DNA from: Photobacterium aquae
GTDB taxonomy: Bacteria > Pseudomonadota > Gammaproteobacteria > Enterobacterales > Vibrionaceae
DNA length: 64,000 bases
Direction of reading: 5' to 3'
Assembly: GCF_001029445.1 (NCBI RefSeq)
Contig: NZ_LDOT01000032.1
Span: forward strand, 1 to 64,000
Within the stretch, counting starts at the first letter, position 1; every line of letters begins with the position of its first letter. Below the pieces are notes generated by a model. That model had not been told where the DNA came from and ran no database searches. It saw nothing but the letters and a program-made list of their open reading frames with translations. Positions 43,049-51,339 of the stretch are shown piece by piece. The position numbers and the translations under genes are program-made.

Positions 43049-46000
43049 ATGCTGAACGATATCTTAAAAAACGGAAACGCTATATCGATCAATAATGCGC
43101 TTTGCACACAAGAGTACCAAGAGCAAAAGGCGGTCTTCGATTTGTATCATGCGACCATTGACGATATCTCTGCGATTATTGAGTCAGATAAAAAGCCAAT
43201 CGGACACATTCCCTGTTCATTCGGTAAAGATAGCCTGACGGTACTCATTGCCTCTATTCACGCCTATGCGAAATCTATTAAGGCTGGCCGCGTAGAAAAA
43301 GAACGTCCGTTGGTTGTTACAACCGTCAATACGCTTGTTGAAGCTGTACCTATGGTTATGGCTGTCCATTACCTGTCACCTCGCGTCCAACAGTATGCAG
43401 CCCGGTTAGGCGTAAACTTGCATTTCTCATTGCTTACACCGCGATTAGTTGATGAGTATTTCATTCGGTGGGGTTCTGCACAAAAGATGCTTCCGAACCC
43501 AACCAAGTCAGGCGATTGCAGCGTTATTTTGAAAATTGATACGGCTACGCGTCACCTGAGAACATTGGCCGTTTCTTTGGCAAACCAAGGATATAAGGAT
43601 TCGCCTATCATTAGTCTACTTGGTAGTCGTGATCAGGAGTCTGCCCGGAGAAGTGCCAATATCGACAAAGCCAATTTGCGCCAAAATCCCTTAGCATTGA
43701 TGACCGCTGTGGAAATTTCACGCGGTAATACTATCTATCAATATGCACCAATCAATCACTGGACTGACGAACAAGTTTTCCTCTTTCATGAACTGTCAGG
43801 TTCCGCTCCAATGATCCGCTCTATGTTGGGCAATACAGACGCGCTTTTCCCGAGTTTCTTACCAAATCACGGACTCATCCTCGCTATCTACGGCAACGGC
43901 AAAAATGAAAGCTGTCAGGTCGTTATTGGTCAGCAAAAACAAGCCTCTTGTGGTGGAAAATCCGCACGCTTCGGTTGCTATATTTGTCCGATGGTAGGGG
44001 TCTTTGACAAGAGTTCTGAGGCTTTGAATGAGTATCCTCGCTGGCAAGCACTTGGTAGTGATAAAGCACTTGCTGTGCGCGATTGGATGTTCCGTCTTTC
44101 TACCCGCATGTCAGCCCGGGCGTTTCATGCAAAGGCCGTCGATTCCGTGGGTTTTAACCGGATCGCGCTACAACCGAACGTACTAAAAGCTCGCCACTTA
44201 GAAAAACTGGTTTGGTACGCATCTATTTTGAGTGTGGAATCTGAACAAGCAGCTGGTGCGTTTAAAAAGCTGGTCGAACAGGGGCGTGAAATGGAACATG
44301 CAGGTATGCGTGACATTGCTAACGATGACTCTCTAACCCCGAGTGTGAAAAAGCAATTTTTGGAAATGTACGCCGAAGTGGCACAACGTCCACTGTATGA
44401 ATGCTTCTCTCACAAACATGCGCTAATGCTATCGTTCCGCTGGCTCATTGATGGCGTGGCGACCACCTCTTACAAACCAATTTCGATCTATCAACGTGTA
44501 CTGGACGGTGAACGCATCGCTATGCCGATCACCAATCGTGAATATGAGCAGCGTTACGGTAAAATCAAAATGGCAAATAAACTGCCTGACGCAGTAATGA
44601 TGCCTTTACATACAGCCAATTTCGAACAGCAATTTCACCCACTGAAATCACCACATTTCCTTGAGTATTGGCAGCGTCCCGCAGGTGTCCTTGATCTATT
44701 CGACAAAGAGTACAATTGCAGCATTGAAGACGTTCCGGTTAATACATTGCCTGTTGATGTTCGCTCAACCTGCACACTGGCTGAAAATGGTCAGTTAATA
44801 CCGCACATCCAAAAGATCAAAGTCGATGGCCGCAGCGTAGCTAAAAACGTGGAAACGCTGATTTTGCCGTTCATTAGTGAGTACCTAACGAACACATATC
44901 GTCGCTTAATTGAAATGATGGTCGGACAAACACGTACCGACATACTTTCAATGTTAAACATGAGCAGGGGAACATCATTACAAGTGCCATTCTTGAGTCA
45001 TGCTTTTCTTGGTCTGCAAAAAACCCGCAGCAATACACAGCCTGTGCCGTATAACGAGAAAACTGAACGCGTGATCCGACGCGGAGCCAATGGCAAGATC
45101 ACACGAACAACAACTCGCATGAAATTTTATCCGGCCAAATCCATGCCAGCTCTACATGCAAACACGTTGATCCCGGTAACATCGATCGCGTTGAATTTTG
45201 ACCAAGAAGAACGCTCATGCCTGAGTGTGCATGACAGTATTGATATTGAGGCCGATGCACAAGTAGCCATTGATAATCTGACCATCAATGACAAGACGTT
45301 TAAGCAGTGGATGATGATCGACGGTTGGCAAAAAGCACTGAATGCCCATGACCGCGAACTCGATGCCCGAATCCGTACAGTGAAGCATTTTCAAGGCAAA
45401 GGCTGGCTACATCGACAAGTCCGGGTGTACGGCGGTTCCGGCCATGCTCATGACCTATTGCGTACCGCTGGAATTGAGATTGCACCAAAGTACGTCAAAC
45501 AGCTCGTGAATACGCTCAAGCGTACAGATATCTTTGATGAAATCGGTGTTTATGACTATGCCGCTCTAACACAAGCACAATTACATGCACTCGATAACGT
45601 GATTACGATGCAACAGCATCGCAGCGATAAGTGCCGTGCGGTACAGTGTATTAGGCAATACCGCAACAATATTCGTCGTCTCAGTAAGGCTATTTCAGTA
45701 TGCCACTACTCACCGCTGATCGAACGCCACTTTGATAATCTCGCTGTGGCACTGGATGAGATTCAAAAGGGACTGCATTTTACCTTGGGTGGGCATATTG
45801 ATACGTCTGAACTTCGCACACCGCAGCGCATCGCGTCAGCACGAATGGCACTCGCTATCAACAGTGCCAGCTTGACGGATCTTGATAGCTGCTTAAAAGC
45901 GCTATTTTCAAACCATGCCGTTGCGGAAATTGACACAAAACCAAGTGCCAAGTTGCAACTGATGAAAACCTATATTCAACAGTTAAAGAAAATGGCCGAA

Positions 46001-46351
46001 TCCATCAATATAATGCAGTCGCAATGGAATAATAAAGCCTGCACTCTATCAGTGTTATTATCAAACATTGAAAACGAACCCGATGCGGATCACAATCAGC
46101 TCTGGCTCGATTACCAGACGCAGCATAATGATTACGCTCAGTGCCAAACTACGTACTATCCGATTTGGAAAGCATCGCGGAATGTGAAGATTAAGCAAAT
46201 CGCTGAAAAAATTGCCTTCATCAACAAAGTCATGGCCGAATTAGCAAACATAGCCGCCATCATCGAGTCCAGCGTGATCAGTTCCGGTTCCAAAAGCGTC
46301 AAACGAATGTCAACAAAAAACAAATTAAACTTCCTCGCTTCGGTAGCATAA
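43049..46351 (+). CDS. Giant DndC-like PAPS-reductase-fold sulfurtransferase
   Basis: An 1,100-residue protein. The first ~330 residues carry DndC motifs in order: PP-loop PCSFGKDSLTVL (about 54-65), GDCSVILKI (about 154), LLGSRDQESARR (about 190), YAPINHWTDEQVF (about 232), and the Fe-S cysteine cluster CGGKSARFGCYICPMV (about 301-316). DndC uses ATP and sulfur to place phosphorothioate in DNA. DndC is about 500 residues; the remaining ~770 residues here are mostly helical and unrecognised, with basic stretches fit for nucleic-acid binding. It overlaps the next gene by 1 nt. GC-richer than the tra region. Confidence 0.85.
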   Translation: MLNDILKNGNAISINNALCTQEYQEQKAVFDLYHATIDDISAIIESDKKPIGHIPCSFGKDSLTVLIASIHAYAKSIKAGRVEKERPLVVTTVNTLVEAVPMVMAVHYLSPRVQQYAARLGVNLHFSLLTPRLVDEYFIRWGSAQKMLPNPTKSGDCSVILKIDTATRHLRTLAVSLANQGYKDSPIISLLGSRDQESARRSANIDKANLRQNPLALMTAVEISRGNTIYQYAPINHWTDEQVFLFHELSGSAPMIRSMLGNTDALFPSFLPNHGLILAIYGNGKNESCQVVIGQQKQASCGGKSARFGCYICPMVGVFDKSSEALNEYPRWQALGSDKALAVRDWMFRLSTRMSARAFHAKAVDSVGFNRIALQPNVLKARHLEKLVWYASILSVESEQAAGAFKKLVEQGREMEHAGMRDIANDDSLTPSVKKQFLEMYAEVAQRPLYECFSHKHALMLSFRWLIDGVATTSYKPISIYQRVLDGERIAMPITNREYEQRYGKIKMANKLPDAVMMPLHTANFEQQFHPLKSPHFLEYWQRPAGVLDLFDKEYNCSIEDVPVNTLPVDVRSTCTLAENGQLIPHIQKIKVDGRSVAKNVETLILPFISEYLTNTYRRLIEMMVGQTRTDILSMLNMSRGTSLQVPFLSHAFLGLQKTRSNTQPVPYNEKTERVIRRGANGKITRTTTRMKFYPAKSMPALHANTLIPVTSIALNFDQEERSCLSVHDSIDIEADAQVAIDNLTINDKTFKQWMMIDGWQKALNAHDRELDARIRTVKHFQGKGWLHRQVRVYGGSGHAHDLLRTAGIEIAPKYVKQLVNTLKRTDIFDEIGVYDYAALTQAQLHALDNVITMQQHRSDKCRAVQCIRQYRNNIRRLSKAISVCHYSPLIERHFDNLAVALDEIQKGLHFTLGGHIDTSELRTPQRIASARMALAINSASLTDLDSCLKALFSNHAVAEIDTKPSAKLQLMKTYIQQLKKMAESINIMQSQWNNKACTLSVLLSNIENEPDADHNQLWLDYQTQHNDYAQCQTTYYPIWKASRNVKIKQIAEKIAFINKVMAELANIAAIIESSVISSGSKSVKRMSTKNKLNFLASVA

Positions 46352-46788
46352 TGAACGACAAAATTCACTCTCTAATCGGCGTTCCTGTCAACACGTACAG
46401 GACATGGAAACATTCACGGCCTGAGTACGCGAGATATTTGGAGCAGGGCGTAATTCTGCTTGAGCAACTACCAGATGAAACAGTTGAGGCTCTTTTTTCC
46501 AGTGTGAAAACAAAAACCATTAATCAGATTATGGGTGTGGAGGGTACGTTCGCTAAGTCCGAAATGAACATTACCGCAAGTACGATTTCAGATTGGATGA
46601 AGAAGGGTAAGAGTGCGCTGTATGTAGGTCTTCTTGCCGGAGCGATTTTAGAGAAGCTGGAACCCGTGTTACATGAACACGGTAAAAACGTCGATATGCT
46701 GTTTCAATCAGATCTTGATATTTTGGATCTAATTTTTGTGTGGCGTAATCGGCCGATGATTATACCTCGACTACTAAAAACACTTTAG
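46351..46788 (+). CDS. Partner of the DndC-like protein, helical, HTH-like N-terminus
   Basis: A 145-residue protein whose start overlaps the stop of the DndC-like gene (TAATG), so it is translationally coupled to it. Two segments look like helix-turn-helix units: IGVPVNTYRTWKHSRPEYAR and ITASTISDWMKKGKSALYVG. No family recognised. It may be a sequence-recognition subunit or a regulator of the system. Confidence 0.65.
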   Translation: MNDKIHSLIGVPVNTYRTWKHSRPEYARYLEQGVILLEQLPDETVEALFSSVKTKTINQIMGVEGTFAKSEMNITASTISDWMKKGKSALYVGLLAGAILEKLEPVLHEHGKNVDMLFQSDLDILDLIFVWRNRPMIIPRLLKTL

Positions 46789-47570
46789 TTATGGTGCAAA
46801 CAGCAGAATATGATGTTCTGACAATTTAGAAATTGTTGACAGAAAATAATCTGCATGGATGTCTGGAAGACAGGCCCAATTCGACTTTATCCAATTTTAC
46901 CCTCTACCTCAAACAGCCCTAAAATGAGTCGTTTTTGACAGATGACAAACAAATTAGAAGTCATATGTTCGTATAAGATCAAAGATAACCTACTTAAAGC
47001 TCCTTCCCCCTAAAATCACACATACTCCACCATACCCACGATGATATTTTTTAATCATCACGATTAAAAATACAAATCGAACAAAAGATAAAATTAGACT
47101 TTCGATCTGTTTAATAGCTTTTTATTGTTTTTAATAAGTAAATTATAGAAATAAAAACATAATAAAAAAAACACCAAAACAATAAAGTAAAAAAAAACAA
47201 CATCCATCATAACAGCACATAACATTATTAAACTGTTAAATTGGTTTGGTTTTGGTGTCATGCTTTGCTCACCTGTACCTTTTTATAAATATAATGTTCC
47301 TTTTGTTTTTAATAAAAAAAATAAAACACGCTTCGTTTATTTTACATTTTATACAGCACCTCACACACAGAATATTTGGTGCAATTTTTTATCATAATAA
47401 ATTCTATCAATTAACTGTTAAAAAAACAGGTTGAACCATAACATGAAATATCTATAATAATTTACCGAGAAATAAACCACTCATAATAACGATATAAATA
47501 ACAACATTATCTGTTGAAAAATAACTCAGCAGTAAAGCTCTTGAACATAATATTTATTAGGATATAAAAA
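46789..47570. other. Long AT-rich leader region before the TfoX-like gene
   Basis: About 780 nt with no convincing gene. At 46816-46844 an imperfect hairpin (TTCTG-A-CAATTT-AG-AAATTG-TTGA-CAGAA) follows the preceding operon. The rest is homopolymer-rich AT sequence. A 62-codon frame at 47246 is hydrophobic without a ribosome site and is not called. In E. coli and Vibrio, sxy/tfoX has a long structured 5' leader, so part of this may be leader RNA. Confidence 0.5.
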
Positions 47571-48164
47571 ATGGCAAGTATGGCAGAAAACCCACTGGCT
47601 GCTCTCGTATTAGAACTTGGTGATTTCACTTTAAGAAATATGTTTGGATTAACTGGAGTATTTGACGATGGTGATTGTATTTCTATCATTGATGAAAATC
47701 AGATATATCTAAATGCTCAAGGCAATATAGTTGATATGTGTAATAAGATGAAATTTGAACAATACGAACCAGACAAAGATTACCGAAAACGATTTTCACA
47801 TTATTTTTGTATAACAACACTAACAGATGACCCTGTTATTTTGGCCAGATACCTTTATCTGACAAAAAAAGCTATTGTAAAAATCAAGGAAGAACAAATT
47901 TTCGCAGATAGCCATATCCTAACAAAACTCCCAAATTTAACTCATAAACATTCTAAGATGTTAGCTGATATTGATGTATACACAACGGAACAACTGGAGA
48001 CTATCGGCGCTCTAGAATCATATTTAAGAATTAAAAATATGCATAAAGGTATTAATAAAGAATTACTACTGAAACTTCATGGAGCTATTGAGAGGAAACA
48101 CTGGAAAGTATTTACACCAAGAGAACAAAAAGAAATATTTTCACAACTTCAATTACTCCAGTGA
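47571..48164 (+). CDS. TfoX/Sxy-family competence regulator
   Basis: A 197-residue protein. The N-terminal region (FGLTGVFDDGDCISIIDENQIYLNA, about 20-50) fits TfoX_N. The C-terminal domain (about 120-190: LPNLTHKHSKMLADIDVYT, LLLKLHGAIERKHWKVFT) matches TfoX_C, with the N-L-x-x-K/R-S-x-x-M-L and L-x-x-L-x-G-A-I-x-x-x-H-W pattern. Sxy/TfoX works with CRP at CRP-S promoters of competence and type IV pilus genes. On this element it may control host or plasmid pili. TTAGGATATAAAA precedes the ATG. Confidence 0.85.
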   Translation: MASMAENPLAALVLELGDFTLRNMFGLTGVFDDGDCISIIDENQIYLNAQGNIVDMCNKMKFEQYEPDKDYRKRFSHYFCITTLTDDPVILARYLYLTKKAIVKIKEEQIFADSHILTKLPNLTHKHSKMLADIDVYTTEQLETIGALESYLRIKNMHKGINKELLLKLHGAIERKHWKVFTPREQKEIFSQLQLLQ

Positions 48165-48165
48165 T

Positions 48166-48195
48166 AAAAAAAACGCAATATCTATCGATATTGCG
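48166..48195. terminator. Bidirectional hairpin between convergent genes
   Basis: CGCAATATC (48174-48182) and GATATTGCG (48187-48195) form a perfect stem with a 4-nt loop. On the minus strand a run of eight T follows, so it terminates the gene at 48285-48743; it also lies 10 nt after the TfoX-like stop. Confidence 0.85.
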
Positions 48196-48284
48196 CCGCA
48201 AAATTGAGTGTCATAAAAATTATTATGCTTATAGATGTAAGTCTATGCTATTTCTCATGAAATTAAAATATAAAAATCAATTTA

Positions 48285-48743
48285 TTAAATAAAAAATGAG
48301 TGTGGACTATTTAATTTCAAGTCGTCTGGTATGAACACATTTTGTTTTTCGAGATTTATTATTAGATACTCAACCAATCTTGGATTATTTTCTATTTTTA
48401 ATATCCTCATCTGATCAAATAACAAATCCATTGCTTTTTGTGTATTTATTATTGCAACACCTTTCGAATAGCTAATTCCTTTTCTATTTAGTAAACCAAT
48501 ATAAGCCATGTTACCATCAGATAATGGAAGCATGGCTTTTTTAAATGGCCTTGCTTTTATTGAACTAGATAGAGTAATTAATTTTATTTTTTTATCTTCA
48601 GAAAGGGCGCTACGCTTTAAATAACCATCAAAATTTTCTTTACATGACTTCGGTAATCGTATCGATAACATTGATATTATTTTTTCACGCGGTGTACTAT
48701 CTATAGCATCTGCAATTTGTGATAAAAAAACTTCAAGCGACAT
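48285..48743 (-). CDS. Hypothetical protein (152 residues)
   Basis: A soluble basic protein with several serine-rich helices (SLSSSIKARPFKKAMLPLSDG region). No family recognised. It is transcribed towards the TfoX-like gene, with a hairpin terminator between them. Start at 48743 (MSLEVFLSQIAD); upstream GGGGAGATTGATGAACC supplies a GGGGAG ribosome site. Confidence 0.65.
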   Translation of the reverse strand: MSLEVFLSQIADAIDSTPREKIISMLSIRLPKSCKENFDGYLKRSALSEDKKIKLITLSSSIKARPFKKAMLPLSDGNMAYIGLLNRKGISYSKGVAIINTQKAMDLLFDQMRILKIENNPRLVEYLIINLEKQNVFIPDDLKLNSPHSFFI

Positions 48744-48811
48744 GGTTCATCAATCTCCCCGAGCACAAATCCAACAAAATTAATCATCTTTATCTAACAT
48801 ATAATGCCAGA

Positions 48812-48979
48812 TTATGAAAAATCTAAACTTGTTGATTTTGATACTATAAACGTATTCTCGCAATACTCACACTCAATCATTTTCCCTCGCGGATCTTCAT
48901 AATAACCTAGTGTTATTTTCCCACAATAAGGGCAATGAATTTGTATCTCTCTAACAAAAATCACCTGTACTTCTTTCAT
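48812..48979 (-). CDS. Small zinc-ribbon protein (55 residues)
   Basis: Read directly on the minus strand: ATG 48979 to TAA 48812. Two cysteine pairs, HCPYCGKITL and CEYCENTF, about 18 residues apart, form a Com-like zinc ribbon. TGGAAATATCA precedes the ATG. It stands 68 nt upstream of the hypothetical gene on the same strand and may share its transcript. The phage Mu Com protein has this size and pattern and activates translation; function here is unknown. Confidence 0.7.
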   Translation of the reverse strand: MKEVQVIFVREIQIHCPYCGKITLGYYEDPRGKMIECEYCENTFIVSKSTSLDFS

Positions 48980-49037
48980 TGATATTTCCACATATTTTAA
49001 TGACTGTAAATTCTCTGTTGCGTTTTAACTACAAAAC

Positions 49038-49083
49038 TTGACAGTAGCAAAAAACAGCTCTACTTTTGTATTGTACAATACAA
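49038..49083 (+). promoter_or_regulatory. Promoter with an 18-bp palindrome for the SprT-like gene
   Basis: A consensus -35 TTGACA (49038-49043) lies 17 nt before TACTTT (49061-49066), a plausible -10. Immediately downstream, overlapping the -10 end, is the perfect palindrome TTGTATTG-TA-CAATACAA (49066-49083), an operator-like position. It is not a LexA box (no CTGT-N8-ACAG). Confidence 0.65.
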
Positions 49084-49097
49084 TAAGAGATTAGCAA

Positions 49098-49808
49098 ATG
49101 TTAGCACCAACAACTGACACCTATGAAAACCTACTATTTATATACAATTATTTTAATAAGAATTTATTTGACGAAAAACTGCCACATTGCTTAATCACAC
49201 TCCAGCGACAACCGAACAGCTCTGGATATTTGTGTACCAATAGATTTATAAACAATAAGGGGGAAACCGTTGCAGAATTAGCAGTCAATCCAGAATGTAT
49301 CCCTCTTGTACCATTAATCAGCACTCTTTCTGTTATTGTCCATGAGCAAGTGCATTTATGGCAGCATCATTTCGGAAAACCAAGCAGAAATGGTTATCAT
49401 AACAAGGAATGGGCCGCAAAAATGCAAGAGATAGGACTGATGCCTAGTCATGATGGAAATGTCGGGGGCAAGCGCACAGGGCAAAATATGTCAGACTATC
49501 CTATAATTGGTGGTAAATTTATGTCTCTATCCGAGAAACTAGTAGAACTACGCCCCCATTTAATTAAATGGTATGACATGACCGCCATGCAATCAGAAAC
49601 AATTGCAAACAATGATATGATCACTAAACAAGACACTCCTAATTTACAAACAATCCCGTATCAAAGTAAAGATTCCACAAAATCAACTAATAAAAAAAAT
49701 ACCCGTTCAAAGTTTGTTTGCCAAAAATGCGGGGACGCACTCTGGGGAAAATCAAGTCTTAAAGTTCTTTGCATCAACTGTAATACACAGTATGAAATAA
49801 TAGGTTAG
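49098..49808 (+). CDS. SprT-like zinc metalloprotease with C-terminal zinc ribbon
   Basis: A 236-residue protein with HEQVH (82-86) and a further His near 101 in the NGYHNKEWA segment, the SprT-like zinc-protease layout. The C-terminus has two cysteine pairs (CQKC, CINC) as in SPRTN/SprT proteins. Such enzymes cut DNA-protein crosslinks in eukaryotes; s063-type SprT genes are common in SXT/IncA/C-like elements. TAAGAGATTAGCAA precedes the ATG. Confidence 0.88.
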   Translation: MLAPTTDTYENLLFIYNYFNKNLFDEKLPHCLITLQRQPNSSGYLCTNRFINNKGETVAELAVNPECIPLVPLISTLSVIVHEQVHLWQHHFGKPSRNGYHNKEWAAKMQEIGLMPSHDGNVGGKRTGQNMSDYPIIGGKFMSLSEKLVELRPHLIKWYDMTAMQSETIANNDMITKQDTPNLQTIPYQSKDSTKSTNKKNTRSKFVCQKCGDALWGKSSLKVLCINCNTQYEIIG

Positions 49809-49852
49809 TAGCTAAAATCATTGAAAATGATTAGTTCATAGTCTTTTAATTA

Positions 49853-49877
49853 ATAGCCATTACCATTTAATGGCTAT
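49853..49877. terminator. Hairpin between convergent genes
   Basis: ATAGCCATTA (49853-49862) and TAATGGCTAT (49868-49877) are perfect 10-nt arms with a 5-nt loop, located between the SprT-like gene and the convergent minus-strand gene. Confidence 0.7.
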
Positions 49878-49936
49878 ACGAATTTTTGAATGCATTAATG
49901 ATTACAAAGTTATACAAGTATCATATTATGCCATAC

Positions 49937-50728
49937 CTATTTTTTTATGTTGAAAACTGAAATTCCACTTGAACGCCCAATTAATTCAAGGGATGATTTT
50001 CTATCTCGTTTTCTTGGCGATTCAAACCTCACTTCTGGATGAACGAAAGCGAACATAACTCGGGCAGGGCTATCAACCCAAGAATTGTCACCATTAGAAA
50101 AAAACAGCTTCGTTGCTTTACCTGAGTTCATCCTAATCACCAAATTCTCAGAACCATATTTAATAACTATTTTTTGTAAAAACGCTAAAGACATGGCTAA
50201 ATCGCTTAAACGTTCTTGTGTTATTTTTACTCTTGAATATTGATGATTATTAATGCTGTTTTCTATAGCATGTTCTGCTTTTATTATACGTTTCTTAATG
50301 ATATCCAATGCATCATGAGAGTTAAAACGCCCTCCACGATACGCATCTTGAGTTCGAATGCGAACAGAAAGTATAGATTTATCTGGAACCCCATCAAATA
50401 CACTGACGCGGCCCATAGGTGTTGTCCAGCATGGAGTAAGAGTTGAACGATCTCCAATGGTTAAAAACTTACCCTGTTTTAATGCTAGCTGATGTAATGC
50501 TTTTTTATATTGACTTTGTAATGAAACAAAGTGCGAGATAACATCCATTTTTAAACCTGTTTCAGTTACAAACACAACCGAACCCAAATTTGTAGAGAAC
50601 ACTTTCAACGGATAGTGAGATTGAATTAGATTATTATGTGCATTTTTGTATCGTTTAAGTAATACCTTTTGCTCATTACCTAACGACACGACAAACTGTG
50701 AAATATCTAATGGATTATATGTTTTCAT
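49937..50728 (-). CDS. Hypothetical protein (263 residues)
   Basis: A basic soluble protein. The N-terminal 150 residues contain a VFVTETGLKMDVISHFVSLQ segment and SVRIRTQDAYRGGRF near 125; the C-terminus is basic (FESPRKRDRKSSLELIGR). No family recognised. Start at 50728 with GTTTACAAACAATGTTTAAAATTAAC-type AT-rich upstream and no clear SD. Divergent from the next gene. Confidence 0.6.
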   Translation of the reverse strand: MKTYNPLDISQFVVSLGNEQKVLLKRYKNAHNNLIQSHYPLKVFSTNLGSVVFVTETGLKMDVISHFVSLQSQYKKALHQLALKQGKFLTIGDRSTLTPCWTTPMGRVSVFDGVPDKSILSVRIRTQDAYRGGRFNSHDALDIIKKRIIKAEHAIENSINNHQYSRVKITQERLSDLAMSLAFLQKIVIKYGSENLVIRMNSGKATKLFFSNGDNSWVDSPARVMFAFVHPEVRFESPRKRDRKSSLELIGRSSGISVFNIKK

Positions 50729-50833
50729 AGTTAATTTTAAACATTGTTTACAACCGTATAGTCTTGTTTTATATTGATGTTTCTATTTAACACTTACTTC
50801 AACGATAGCAGATAAGCAATAAAAAGGTAAACA

Positions 50834-51094
50834 ATGGATACATATAAGGAAAAGATCCTAACACTTCTCAGTAACACTCGAACATTGGAACAGATCTTAA
50901 ATGGGTTGGATAATGATTCATTAGATAAATTATCATCCCGATTTAATATCACAATTGAAAAATTAAAAAAAACCAATACCTCACGCACAGAAGCATCAAG
51001 ACGCATCCTAATTGAGAACATAAGAAATGAAATAATGGGCCAAGGCTTTACTCCGCAAGAAGTAATCATGCAATTCAGGAATAAGGATCAGTGA
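50834..51094 (+). CDS. Small helical protein (86 residues)
   Basis: A soluble protein of helices with a polar middle (DKLSSRFNITIEKLKKTNT) and end MGQGFTPQEVIMQF. I considered an H-NS-like identity because of size and the GQG-x-T-P stretch, but the H-NS DNA-binding core is not there. AAAAGGTAAACA precedes the ATG. The end overlaps the convergent gene by 7 nt. Confidence 0.6.
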   Translation: MDTYKEKILTLLSNTRTLEQILNGLDNDSLDKLSSRFNITIEKLKKTNTSRTEASRRILIENIRNEIMGQGFTPQEVIMQFRNKDQ

Positions 51095-51339
51095 ACACTT
51101 TTTATAACTTGCGGATTCGTTTTCATTATAATTTTTAACAATTCTATTTGAGTCATTTTTCTTTTTTTTTCGCCCGCTTGAGTGTCATATTTTGAGTTAT
51201 AACTTAGACGTATATCTTCATCATCTATTCCTACATCCACATTAAGTGTGATACCACACTCATTACACCTCCTTACCAATTCTTCCAACACAGGAATCAC
51301 CTGTGAATGTAGCTCATCTATCTTCTTGTTATTCATCAT
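51088..51339 (-). CDS. Small acidic protein (83 residues)
   Basis: A soluble protein with a helical N-terminus containing CNECG and an acidic middle (GIDDEDIRLSY). Convergent with the previous gene, overlapping its end. Two ATG codons are in tandem with AGAGAAAATAA upstream. No family recognised. Confidence 0.55.
   Translation of the reverse strand: MMNNKKIDELHSQVIPVLEELVRRCNECGITLNVDVGIDDEDIRLSYNSKYDTQAGEKKRKMTQIELLKIIMKTNPQVIKSVH

Noticed and set aside
47246..47434. Hydrophobic 62-residue plus-strand frame
   Set aside because: No ribosome site and extreme AT-bias; composition alone explains the hydrophobic residues.
49060..49083. LexA box before the SprT-like gene
   Set aside because: The palindrome is TTGTATTG-TA-CAATACAA and lacks the CTGT-N8-ACAG spacing.
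50834..51094. H-NS-like nucleoid protein
   Set aside because: Only a short GQG-x-T-P stretch is shared; the DNA-binding core and coiled-coil layout are absent.
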